From JAOUGY01 sp963825585 (lineage in GTDB: Bacteria > Actinomycetota > Acidimicrobiia > Spongiisociales > ZC4RG35), in contig CAWGTX010000009.1 of the NCBI GenBank assembly GCA_963825585.1, positions 568,924-632,923 on the forward strand: a stretch of DNA of 64,000 bases. The letters are read 5' to 3'. The position numbers and the translations under genes are program-made. The notes under the pieces were generated by a model that had not been told where the DNA came from, made no database searches, and was given only the letters and a program-made list of their open reading frames with translations. Position 1 is the stretch's first letter, and every line of letters starts with the position of its first letter. Positions 26,684 to 34,312 of this stretch are shown piece after piece.

Positions 26684-27583
26684 ATGTCGCTCCGACGCTT
26701 TGCCTGGTTCACACTCGGCTGGAACGTGCTCGTCGTACTCGGCGGCGCCCTTGTGCGGTCGACCGGCTCCGGTGCCGGATGCGGACGTTCCTGGCCCACC
26801 TGCCAGGGGTCGGTCCTGCCGGAGCTCGAGGGCGCCACCGCCATCGAGTTCGGTCACCGGGCGGTCAGCGGAATCGCGCTCATACTGGTGGCGGTGCTCA
26901 TCTGGCGTGTCTTCCGCTCCTACGGCAAGGGCCGACCGGCACGCAAGGGCGCCTTCTGGTCGGGTGTGCTCATCATCGTCGAGGCACTGGTGGGAGCCGC
27001 CATCGTGTTCTACGAATGGGTGGCGGACGATGCCTCGGTGGCGCGGGTCATCTCGGTGCCGATCCATCTGGTGAACACCTTCCTCCTCCTGGCGGTGCTC
27101 ACACTCACCGTGTACTGGGTGTCCGGGGGCGGGCGCTTCGTCGATCGGACCCATCGGCGTACCCTCATCGGCTTTGCGGCGGGGATGCTGCTCATCGCCG
27201 CCACCGGCGGGGTGACCGCTCTCGCCGACACCCTGTTCCCCAAGGACGGTTTCACGATCGGGGGGATCGTCAGCCTCGAAACCGGCGAGCACTTCCTGAC
27301 CGAACTGCGGATCATCCATCCCATCGTCTCTGTGATCGTCGGCCTTGCAGCGGCCTGGTGGGCTCACAAGCACACCAGGGGGACGATCGCCGCCCCGGCC
27401 GGCCGTATCGTGGTGTTCACGGTGGCCGCTCAAATGGTGGTCGGCACCGTCAATGTGCTGCTCGGCACCCCGGTCTGGATGACACTCATCCACCTTCTGG
27501 CAGCCGACGTGCTGTGGATCGCCTGGGTGTGGATCGCTGCTCAGCTGTCGCAGGCGAGAGCATTGGTTGCTCTGCCTGCGTGA
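26684..27583 (+). CDS. ctaA: Haem A synthase (COX15/CtaA family)
   Basis: A 299-residue membrane enzyme with eight helices that oxidises haem O to haem A for cytochrome oxidase. The four haem-ligand histidines are H58 (EFGHRAVSG), H128 (VPIHLVNT), H212 (RIIHPIVSV) and H270 (TLIHLLAADV). The extracellular loop has the paired cysteines C33 and C40 found in Gram-positive CtaA. It implies an aa3-type oxidase in this organism. The gene is convergent with the Usp gene 22 bases away. Confidence 0.93.
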   Translation: MSLRRFAWFTLGWNVLVVLGGALVRSTGSGAGCGRSWPTCQGSVLPELEGATAIEFGHRAVSGIALILVAVLIWRVFRSYGKGRPARKGAFWSGVLIIVEALVGAAIVFYEWVADDASVARVISVPIHLVNTFLLLAVLTLTVYWVSGGGRFVDRTHRRTLIGFAAGMLLIAATGGVTALADTLFPKDGFTIGGIVSLETGEHFLTELRIIHPIVSVIVGLAAAWWAHKHTRGTIAAPAGRIVVFTVAAQMVVGTVNVLLGTPVWMTLIHLLAADVLWIAWVWIAAQLSQARALVALPA

Positions 27584-27605
27584 CAGCGGGTGGCGTCGCC
27601 GGGTC

Positions 27606-28478
27606 TCACGCCATCGGGTGGTCGGTGGACGGGATGACTGCCAGCGGTAGGGGACTGTGACGAATCAGGTAGGACGCCGTCCCACCGACGGCTGCAAGTT
27701 GGCTGTCTCCCCGCTTGCCGATGACGATGAGTCCGGCCCCCGTGGCGGCCGCGACCTCGATGATCGTAGGCCTGGGGTCTGCGTTGGTGACCAGCGCCTC
27801 ATATGACACCCCCCGGGATCTGAACGTTCCGCAGGACTCGTCCATCTCGACCCGAGCCCGGTCGTTGATCTCTTCGAGACGCCCCAGCGGGAGTTCCGCC
27901 CCAGGGTCGAGACACCGGATCACCGTGGCGGTGGCGCCGAGGGAGCCACATATCTGTGCGGCCCAATCGATCGCATTCTGTGCGGGCCGGGACCGGTCGA
28001 TGCCGATGACCACGTGGCCGATCTCACTCGTGAGCGAGCCCGCCGCCTGGGGGATGAGCACCACTGGTCTCACCGTGTGCCACAGGATCTGCCGGCTGAA
28101 CGAGCCCAGGAGCAGCCCGGGGACGGGGCCGAGGCCTCGCGTGCCAACCACCACCATCGCCACATCGGGATCTGTTTCCGCCTCCAGGAATACCCGCTCC
28201 GGCTGCCGGCCTTGCAGAGACGACAACTCGGCCGCACCACAGCCTGCCGAGCGGACGGCATCGGCGATGCGATGGCGGGTGCGTTCGTGCATCTCGGCGA
28301 TGTGGTCGCCAGCACCCGTGATCGAATTGTCGGGATGGGACCAGGCCATGGCGACCCTCAGGCCGAGACCCAGCCTGGCGGCCATCATGTCCGCCCATCG
28401 AAGGGCGGCCAAGGAACTCTCGGATCCGTCGATGCCGACGAGGACACGCCCAGTGGATGTCTGCTGCCCGGCGTCCAT
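27606..28478 (-). CDS. Universal stress protein with two Usp domains
   Basis: A 290-residue tandem UspA protein. Domain 1 (about 10-142) ends with the ATP-binding VVGTRGLG...LLLGSFSRQI pattern (G-2x-G-9x-G-S); domain 2 (about 150-285) has VIGKRGDS..AVGGTASYLI. Such proteins respond to hypoxia, starvation or oxidative stress. The start at 28478 is chosen because GAGGAG lies 6 bases upstream and the first domain begins TGRVLVGIDGSESS directly after. Larger in-frame extensions upstream do not look protein-like. Confidence 0.92.
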   Translation of the reverse strand: MDAGQQTSTGRVLVGIDGSESSLAALRWADMMAARLGLGLRVAMAWSHPDNSITGAGDHIAEMHERTRHRIADAVRSAGCGAAELSSLQGRQPERVFLEAETDPDVAMVVVGTRGLGPVPGLLLGSFSRQILWHTVRPVVLIPQAAGSLTSEIGHVVIGIDRSRPAQNAIDWAAQICGSLGATATVIRCLDPGAELPLGRLEEINDRARVEMDESCGTFRSRGVSYEALVTNADPRPTIIEVAAATGAGLIVIGKRGDSQLAAVGGTASYLIRHSPLPLAVIPSTDHPMA

Positions 28479-28693
28479 GTCGCGCTCCTCGTGGTCTCGG
28501 AGTCCCGGGATCCGCCCGGAACGTGGCTCTACCGGCGGCCTCAAGTCATGATGGAGGGACTGGGCCGTGGGGACCAGTGCCGTTGGACTCACCCGATCGG
28601 GCCCTGTGGCGTCGCCACCGAGGATCCCGGCGGCTCGTTCGGTCCCTGAATGCTGGGAACACATCGGCTGGCAGAGGTGTTGACCCGATTCCC

Positions 28694-28699
28694 TAGAAT
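28694..28699 (+). promoter_or_regulatory. -10 element of moeZ
   Basis: TAGAAT lies 10 bases before the ATG at 28710, leaving a leader of only a few bases. Confidence 0.5.
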
Positions 28700-28709
28700 C
28701 GGCGGTCAC

Positions 28710-29888
28710 ATGCCGTTGAGCTATTCCGAACTCGTGGCCGCAGCCAAACGGGAGATCCGTGAGATCGATCCTGCGCATCTCGCCGAACGCCTCGACTCCG
28801 GTGCGGTGGTGCTGGACGTGCGTGAAGCCGACGAGGTTGCGCAGGGCGTCATCGAAGGAGCCAGGTCTATTCCGCGCGGGCTGCTCGAGTCGAACGTGAT
28901 CGGAGTGGTCCCCGACTCCGGTGCCGAGATCGTGGTCTACTGCGCGGTGGGGGCACGCTCGGCACTGGCGGCCAAGGCGCTCGAGGAGATGGGCTACGAG
29001 AACGTATCGTCGCTGTCGGGCGGGTTCGGCCGCTGGAAGGCCGAGGGTCGGCCGTGGGTGATGCCACGGGTCCTCACATCCGACCAGAAGATCCGCTACT
29101 CCCGCCACACGTTGCTGCCCGAAGTGGGCGAGGAAGGTCAGTCCCGGCTGCTCGAATCGAAGGTGCTGCTGGTTGGAGCGGGCGGGCTCGGATCGCCGGC
29201 TGCCCTTTATCTCGCCGCAGCCGGGGTCGGCACCATCGGCATCGTCGACTTCGACGTGGTCGACTCCTCCAACCTGCAACGCCAGATTCTCCACACCGTC
29301 GACCGGATCGGCCGCCCGAAGGTCGAATCGGCCGAAGAGACCATCCGGGCCCTCAACCCCGACGTGAAGGTCATCCCCTATCAGGAGCGGTTGTCCGCGT
29401 CGAACGTGCTCGACATCATGAAGGGCTACGACGTGGTGGTGGACGGAGGCGACAACTTCCCCACCCGGTATCTGGTCAACGATGCCTCGCTCCACCTGCG
29501 GATTCCGGTGGTGCACGGCGCCATCTTCCGCTTCGAGGGTCAGGCGAGCGTCTTCGCCCCGTACGACGGCCCCTGTTACCGGTGTCTCTTCCCCCAACCC
29601 CCGCCTCCCGAATTGGCGCCATCGTGTGCCGAGGCCGGGGTACTGGGCGTGCTGCCGGGCATCATCGGCTCGATCGAGGCGATGGAAGCCATCAAGCTGT
29701 TGCTGGGCATCGGCGAGTCGCTGGTCGGCCGGCTGCTCACCTACGACGCCCTCGACCAGGAGTTCCGGTCGCTCAGGCTGCGCCGTGACCCCTGCTGTCG
29801 CGCCTGTTCGGACGAGACGATGCCTCCGGTGATCGTGGAGTACGACCAGTTGTGTACGCCGGCCGGGTCCATCGCACGGGTCGTCTGA
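28710..29888 (+). CDS. moeZ: MoeZ/MoeB-type sulfur-carrier adenylyltransferase with N-terminal rhodanese
   Basis: A 392-residue enzyme that adenylates, and probably sulfurates, small ubiquitin-like sulfur carriers (MoaD, ThiS, CysO). A rhodanese domain (about 18-115, active C78 in YCAVGARS) comes first, then an E1-like ThiF domain with GAGGLGSP (156-163), the zinc-binding CYRC..CRAC pair and catalytic region near LQRQILH. In classical MoeZ the rhodanese is at the C-terminus, so domain order is swapped. It heads a row of sulfur/redox genes ending in mec. Confidence 0.88.
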   Translation: MPLSYSELVAAAKREIREIDPAHLAERLDSGAVVLDVREADEVAQGVIEGARSIPRGLLESNVIGVVPDSGAEIVVYCAVGARSALAAKALEEMGYENVSSLSGGFGRWKAEGRPWVMPRVLTSDQKIRYSRHTLLPEVGEEGQSRLLESKVLLVGAGGLGSPAALYLAAAGVGTIGIVDFDVVDSSNLQRQILHTVDRIGRPKVESAEETIRALNPDVKVIPYQERLSASNVLDIMKGYDVVVDGGDNFPTRYLVNDASLHLRIPVVHGAIFRFEGQASVFAPYDGPCYRCLFPQPPPPELAPSCAEAGVLGVLPGIIGSIEAMEAIKLLLGIGESLVGRLLTYDALDQEFRSLRLRRDPCCRACSDETMPPVIVEYDQLCTPAGSIARVV

Positions 29889-29951
29889 CCCTCCGATCGC
29901 TCCGGCCGCACCTTCCGGCACGCACTTCGCTCGCTCTTCAGGAGTCCACAC

Positions 29952-30380
29952 ATGTCGCAATCACCCCTCGACGCCGCCCCGGTGGTCGATGTCAACGTTC
30001 CCCGGTTCAATCAGGCCATCATCGCGGTCGTCACCGGCCTCGCCTTCCTGTTCCAGTCGTCCGGGATGGTGGTGTTCGGTGCCGTCGTGCTGGCGGTATC
30101 GGCGTTCACGCCGCTCCATCCCCTCACGTCGCTCTACGTCGGGCTGATCCGCCCCCGATTCCAGCCCGACGGGCCCACCGAATTCGAGCCGGCCGCCCCG
30201 CCCCGCTTCTCGCAGAGAGTGGGGGCGGGTGTTCTGACCGCCGCCTCGCTGGCGCTGCTGGCGGGAGCTCCGACGCTGGGGTGGGTGCTGACACTCCTCG
30301 TGACGGCCCTGGCGACACTGGCGGCACTGGCCCGCATCTGCGTCGGATGCATCCTCTACGAGAAGGTGCTGGCCCGATGA
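29952..30380 (+). CDS. DUF4395 membrane protein
   Basis: A 142-residue protein with about four hydrophobic segments and a conserved C-terminal ARICVGCILYEKV, where the two cysteines are the family signature. DUF4395 proteins regularly sit beside thioredoxin-like and sulfurtransferase genes in actinobacteria; the function is unknown, but a membrane thiol/redox role fits. The start is ATG at 29952, 63 bases after moeZ. The stop overlaps the next start (ATGA). Confidence 0.85.
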   Translation: MSQSPLDAAPVVDVNVPRFNQAIIAVVTGLAFLFQSSGMVVFGAVVLAVSAFTPLHPLTSLYVGLIRPRFQPDGPTEFEPAAPPRFSQRVGAGVLTAASLALLAGAPTLGWVLTLLVTALATLAALARICVGCILYEKVLAR

Positions 30381-30712
30381 CCGAGCGCATCGTCATCCTG
30401 GTGGGGGTGGTGCTCGTCGCCTTCGTCGCCGTCCGGCTCAGTGAACGTTGGAAGGGCCGTGCCCGCGGTGGTTTGGAGCCGGGGTTGCTGCTCGTCACAT
30501 CTCCCGGCTGCACGTTGTGCATCCCCGCCCAGCGCGCCCTGGAAGCCGCCGGGCTCGACTACCGGCTGGTCGACGTCTCGGAGGTCCCCGAACTGCTGGT
30601 CCGATCGGTCCCGACGCTCTTCCGGATCGACGCGTCGGGTGAGGTGATCGCCCGGCGCAGTGGTCGCGCCGCCGTGGTGGGGGCGCCAGACTTGGCGGTA
30701 TGGGCATCCTGA
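30377..30712 (+). CDS. Membrane-anchored thioredoxin/glutaredoxin-like protein
   Basis: A 111-residue protein: one N-terminal membrane helix (RIVILVGVVLVAFVAVRL), then a thioredoxin-like fold with the active-site pair CTLC in LVTSPGCTLCIPAQRAL, and the cis-proline strand SVPTLFRI. It lacks the WCGPC form, so it is closer to glutaredoxin-like or TlpA-type reductases. ATG overlaps the DUF4395 stop and its own 3' end overlaps mec by 13 bases, so all four genes are probably one transcript. Confidence 0.85.
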   Translation: MTERIVILVGVVLVAFVAVRLSERWKGRARGGLEPGLLLVTSPGCTLCIPAQRALEAAGLDYRLVDVSEVPELLVRSVPTLFRIDASGEVIARRSGRAAVVGAPDLAVWAS

Positions 30713-31086
30713 TCCCCGCCCAGGCACGGGAGGCGATGCTGCGTCACGCCCTCTCGTGCCTGCCCGAGGAAGCCTGCGGACTCATCGCCGGCGAACCCGA
30801 CGGCGCCATCCGCATGGTCTACCCCCTCACCAACGCCCAGCGCTCGCCCGTCGCCTTCACGATCGAACCGGTCGAACACTTCCGAGCCCTGCAACACGCC
30901 GAACGAAACGGCTGGGACCTGATCGGGGTCTTCCACTCCCATCCCATCAGCGAGGCCTACCCGTCGCCCACCGACATCGCCCAGGCAACCGAACCGGACT
31001 GGCTCCACATCGTGATCGGACTCCGACCCGAACCCGAGCTGAGAGTGTTCAAGATCCGGGACGGACGGGTCGCCGAGATCCGATGA
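30700..31086 (+). CDS. mec: JAMM/Mov34 metallopeptidase, Mec-like
   Basis: A 128-residue M67 family peptidase. The zinc motif is HSHPISEAYPSPTD (H79, H81, D92) and the catalytic glutamate lies in PEEACGLIAG. In Mycobacterium the homologue Mec cuts newly made cysteine from the sulfur carrier CysO after CysM has loaded it. MoeZ upstream is the matching activating enzyme, but no CysO-like small gene ending in GG is seen in the operon. A heptamer array begins 3 bases after its stop. Confidence 0.88.
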   Translation: MGILIPAQAREAMLRHALSCLPEEACGLIAGEPDGAIRMVYPLTNAQRSPVAFTIEPVEHFRALQHAERNGWDLIGVFHSHPISEAYPSPTDIAQATEPDWLHIVIGLRPEPELRVFKIRDGRVAEIR

Positions 31087-31088
31087 AC

Positions 31089-31326
31089 GCAGAACGAAGA
31101 ACGCCGAGCCGAATGTAGAACGTAGAACGTAGAACGTAGAACGTAGAACGTAGAACGTGCTGTTGCGTGCTGTGTCGGACGTCGGACGTGTCCCGCCAGT
31201 AGCCAGCAGCCAGCATCCAGCATCCAGCATCCAGCATCCAGCATCCAGCATCCAGCATCCAGCATCCAGCATCCAGCATCCGAATCTCGCTCGTAGCTCG
31301 TAGCTCGTAGCTCGTAGCTCATAGCT
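31089..31326. repeat. Composite heptamer-repeat region between mec and the decarboxylase gene
   Basis: Four different 7-bp arrays in a row: GCAGAAC/GAAGAAC (31089-31104), GTAGAAC x6 (31115-31156), CCAGTAG and CCAGCAG followed by CCAGCAT x10 (31196-31279), and AGCTCGT x4-5 (31286-31326). The last array runs into the final two codons and stop of the convergent decarboxylase gene. No other gene is present in this 230-bp gap. Confidence 0.85.
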
Positions 31327-32701
31327 TCTTCACTCCATGTCCGTCAGCGAGCGCGAGCAGGTCTTCGATCTCCGTGAGCGGGTTGACCACGCAGATCCGG
31401 AAGCAGGGCCGGGAGTGCCAGGTGGTGGGAACGACGAGGGCGGTGCCTGCGGCCGAGCGGGTCTGGCTCCACGAGCGGTAGTCGTCGATATCCCAACCGA
31501 TCCTGCGGAACAACACGACCGACAGGTCCGGCTCGAGCAGCAACTCGAAGTCCGGATGGTCGTCGACGGCGTTGGCGAAGGCGTGGGCGGTGTCGAGGGT
31601 CCTGTCCATGGCGGCTGCGTACGCATCGGTGCCGTGGGTGACCAGCGAGAACCACAACGGGAGCCCGCGAGCCCGTCGTGACAGGTGGAAGGCGTAGTCG
31701 GAGGGATTCCACTGGGTTCGGTCTACCTCCGCCAGGTACTCACCGGTCTGGGTGTGCGCCGCCGCCGCCAGTCCGGGGTCGCGGTAGACCAGGGCGGCCG
31801 AGTCGTAGGGGGCGAACAGCCACTTGTGCGGGTCCACCGAGAAGCTGTCGGATGACTCGATGCCGGCGAACCGCCCACGGGCGCTGGGCGAGCACATGGC
31901 GGCGGCGCCGTAGGCACCGTCGACATGCATCCACAATCCGTGCCGCCCGCACACCTCGGCCACTCCGCTCAGGTCGTCGATGGCGCCGGCATTGGTCGTA
32001 CCCGCACTCGCCACCACCGCGAACACACCTTCCAGACCGGCCCGGTCGAGGGCTGCCTCGAGCGCCCGCCCGGTCATGCGACCGCGCCGGTCGGTGGGCA
32101 CGTCGATGAGATCGACGTCCATCACCCTTCCCGCCGCCCGGGCGGAGGCGTGAACCTCCTCGGTGGCGGCGAACCGCCACCTTTCCGGCCGCTCCGGAAG
32201 ACCGAGACGGGTCATCGCCCCGTGGCGCGCCGTGACGAGCGCACTGAGGTTCGCCGCCGAGCCGCCCGAGACGAAACATCCTCCCGCCCCGGTGGGGAGC
32301 CCCGCCAGCCCGGCCAACCAGCCCAGCGCCTGGTTCTCGGCGGCGATGGCCCCGGCACCCGCCTCCCAGTTACCCCCGAAGATCGACGATGCGCTCACCA
32401 CCAGATCGAAGAGCACGGCGGCGTTGGTGGGTGCGGTCGGAACGTAGGCGAGGTTGAGCGGATCGTCCATCGGTCGGCAGGCCGGGACCAGGACGTCGCG
32501 GAAGAGCCGGAGAGCCTCGTGTCCGCCGAGCCCGTCGGGTCCGATGGCGGCGGCGAGGGCGTCCATCAACTCGTCGGCCGGCCGGGCGCCCCAGGCGGGG
32601 TTCTTGGCGAGTCGGACCCGTTCCACCGCGTAGCCCACCAGCGAATGTGCCAACAGGTCGGCCTGCTCGTTCCACGCGTGCATGAGGGTTGGGTCGGTCA
32701 T
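31319..32701 (-). CDS. Pyridoxal-dependent aromatic amino acid decarboxylase family protein
   Basis: A 460-residue group II PLP decarboxylase. The PLP lysine is in SVDPHKWLFAP; the cofactor-ring aspartate is in WMHVDGAYGAAA; SGGSAANLSALVTAR binds phosphate. Relatives decarboxylate DOPA, tyrosine, tryptophan or glutamate, and the substrate here is undetermined. I chose ATG 32701 (MTDPTLMHAW) since conservation begins there; an in-frame ATG at 32761 would add 20 residues. The stop codon lies inside the last units of a heptamer array. Confidence 0.88.
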   Translation of the reverse strand: MTDPTLMHAWNEQADLLAHSLVGYAVERVRLAKNPAWGARPADELMDALAAAIGPDGLGGHEALRLFRDVLVPACRPMDDPLNLAYVPTAPTNAAVLFDLVVSASSIFGGNWEAGAGAIAAENQALGWLAGLAGLPTGAGGCFVSGGSAANLSALVTARHGAMTRLGLPERPERWRFAATEEVHASARAAGRVMDVDLIDVPTDRRGRMTGRALEAALDRAGLEGVFAVVASAGTTNAGAIDDLSGVAEVCGRHGLWMHVDGAYGAAAMCSPSARGRFAGIESSDSFSVDPHKWLFAPYDSAALVYRDPGLAAAAHTQTGEYLAEVDRTQWNPSDYAFHLSRRARGLPLWFSLVTHGTDAYAAAMDRTLDTAHAFANAVDDHPDFELLLEPDLSVVLFRRIGWDIDDYRSWSQTRSAAGTALVVPTTWHSRPCFRICVVNPLTEIEDLLALADGHGVKKL

Positions 32702-32831
32702 GGCCGGAGATTCCCATCTGGTCGGCTGATCTACGTCGGGGTGAGGTCCCATGTCCATCATGCCAACAGATGCGAACGATGGTCCGCGAGAAGCGAGTGG
32801 CGCGGCGATCCCAAGAGACGCACTCGTCCCC

Positions 32832-32883
32832 GGGAACAGCTTTGTCCCCCACTCGCAAGCTCGAGGGGGACAAAGGTGTTCCC
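32832..32883. repeat. Long near-perfect inverted repeat
   Basis: GGGAACAGCTTTGTCCCCC (32832-32850) and the nearly exact reverse complement (32865-32883) pair over 19 bases with one mismatch around a 14-base loop. It may be a REP-like element or a strong terminator between the divergent decarboxylase and ROK genes. Confidence 0.75.
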
Positions 32884-32897
32884 TATCCCCCCGACCT

Positions 32898-32913
32898 CAA
32901 TGTGCAAAAGGTG
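32898..32913 (-). repeat. Fourth copy of the CACCTTTTGCACATTG motif
   Basis: The minus strand reads CACCTTTTGCACATTG, identical over 16 bases to the repeat at 22055. It lies 50 bases before the ROK kinase start. Confidence 0.7.
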
Positions 32914-32948
32914 GACCTGGCTTCGGGTGATGGGTTGACCGGTGGTTC

Positions 32949-32954
32949 TAGAGT
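32949..32954 (+). promoter_or_regulatory. -10 element of the ROK kinase gene
   Basis: TAGAGT ends 8 bases before the ATG at 32963. Confidence 0.5.
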
Positions 32955-32962
32955 CCCGACGT

Positions 32963-33835
32963 ATGGCAGAGCTGCTCGGCGGAATCGAAGCGGGTGGAAC
33001 GAAGTTCGTGTGCGTGGTGGGCACAGGCCCGGATGACATCCTGGATCGCATTCGGATCGACACCACCACTCCGGACGTCACGATCAGGTCCTGCATCGAT
33101 TTCTTCGATCGGCACAGACCTGTGTCGGTCGGCATCGCCACTTTCGGCCCGGTCGAATTGCGGCGCGACCATCCCAAGTGGGGTTTCATCACCACGACGC
33201 CCAAAGCGGGCTGGCAGGACGCCGACCTGGCAGGTCGTGTCGGTCGGGAGCTGGGTGTGCCGGTGGCCATCGACACCGACGTCACCGGGGCCGCTCTGGG
33301 GGAGTGGCGGTGGGGGGCTGGTCGTGGGCTGTCGAACATCGTCTACATCACGGTGGGTACGGGGATCGGCGGTGGTGCACTCATATGGGGCAGGCCGATC
33401 CCCGGGTTGGTGCACCCGGAGATGGGTCACGTCGTGGTGGCACGCCAGCCCGACGACGACTTCCCGGGACGGTGCCCGTTCCACGGGGACTGTTTGGAGG
33501 GGATGGCCGCCGGACCTGCGATCGAGGAACGCTGGGGCCGGCGTGGCGAGGCTCTCGACGAGCTGCTCGCCCCGGCGGTGGACCTGGAAGCCCGCTACCT
33601 GGCGTCGGGAATGCGGAGCATGGTCTACACCCTCGCCCCGGAACGCATCATCCTGGGGGGAGGGGTGTCGGCGCTCCCCGGCCTGATCGAAGCGGTGCGC
33701 GACAGGCTGCTGGAGACCATGAACGGGTACGCCCTCCAGCCCGAACACCAGCTGGGTTTCGTGGTGCCTCCTGGCCTCGGTGTGAACTCGGGAGCCGCCG
33801 GCGCGTTGGCGCTCGCCGAGATGGCAGCCCACTGA
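32963..33835 (+). CDS. ROK-family sugar kinase, fructokinase-like
   Basis: A 290-residue kinase of the ROK family. The phosphate loop is GGIEAGGTKFVCVVG (6-20), the second is TVGTGIGGGALI, and HPEMGHVVVARQP leads into the zinc-binding CPFHGDCLEGMAAGPA. This combination is typical of the bacterial fructokinase/mannose kinase subgroup rather than of PpgK. The substrate is not certain. The start MAELLGGIEAGG was chosen because a TAGAGT sits 8 bases upstream. It is the second ROK kinase in the window. Confidence 0.87.
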   Translation: MAELLGGIEAGGTKFVCVVGTGPDDILDRIRIDTTTPDVTIRSCIDFFDRHRPVSVGIATFGPVELRRDHPKWGFITTTPKAGWQDADLAGRVGRELGVPVAIDTDVTGAALGEWRWGAGRGLSNIVYITVGTGIGGGALIWGRPIPGLVHPEMGHVVVARQPDDDFPGRCPFHGDCLEGMAAGPAIEERWGRRGEALDELLAPAVDLEARYLASGMRSMVYTLAPERIILGGGVSALPGLIEAVRDRLLETMNGYALQPEHQLGFVVPPGLGVNSGAAGALALAEMAAH

Positions 33836-33861
33836 CTCGCGGTGCCGACCCCCCGTGGAGC

Positions 33862-34152
33862 TCAATCCTCGAACTGGATTCCGGCTCGCTCCGTGATGAT
33901 GTGGCGGACCTCCATGATCACGGGCTGATGATCGGGATGGGCGGCGTAGGCCCGGTACCCGGCCTCGTCCTCGAACCCGGCGATCACGACCATGTCCCAG
34001 TTGCCGTCCGAGATTCGGGCATCGCGGCCGACCGTGAACGACTTCACATCGGGCACCAACGCCGGTAGCTCCTCCAGCCGGGCGGTGACCCGTTCGATCT
34101 CGGCTTCGTCCACGTCGGGTCGGATGCGAAACATGGCGATGTGCGTGAACAC
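33862..34152 (-). CDS. Dabb-family stress-responsive alpha/beta-barrel protein
   Basis: A 96-residue dimeric ferredoxin-like barrel protein: FTHIAMFRIRPD at the start, VKSFTVGRDARISDGNWDMV in the middle, and YRAYAAHPDHQPVIMEV, the Dabb signature. Function in bacteria is mostly unknown; some members act on polyketide-like or halogenated compounds. GTG start with AGGGAG five bases upstream. Confidence 0.88.
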   Translation of the reverse strand: MFTHIAMFRIRPDVDEAEIERVTARLEELPALVPDVKSFTVGRDARISDGNWDMVVIAGFEDEAGYRAYAAHPDHQPVIMEVRHIITERAGIQFED

Positions 34153-34248
34153 GGCTGCTCCCTGGGGTCGTGCACCGGGACCCTACTCCATGAGGTAGCC
34201 CGGATAGGAGAAGCAGCGGAAGCGGCCGACTCGCCGGAAGTGTCAACC

Positions 34249-34280
34249 GGTCCACGGGTCCACGGGTCAACGGGTCCGGT
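34249..34280. repeat. Short 8-bp tandem repeat
   Basis: GGTCCACG, GGTCCACG, GGTCAACG and GGTCCGGT follow each other with an 8-bp period, 33 bases from the stop of the DUF255 gene. It differs in period from the heptamer arrays. Confidence 0.6.
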
Positions 34281-34312
34281 CAGCCGTCCCCGTCTGCTGC
34301 GACTTCATCCAC

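Noticed and set aside
28479..29960. Upstream extension of the Usp gene to nearly 800 residues
   Set aside because: The extension runs antisense through moeZ; the ribosome binding site and the Usp fold both start at 28478.
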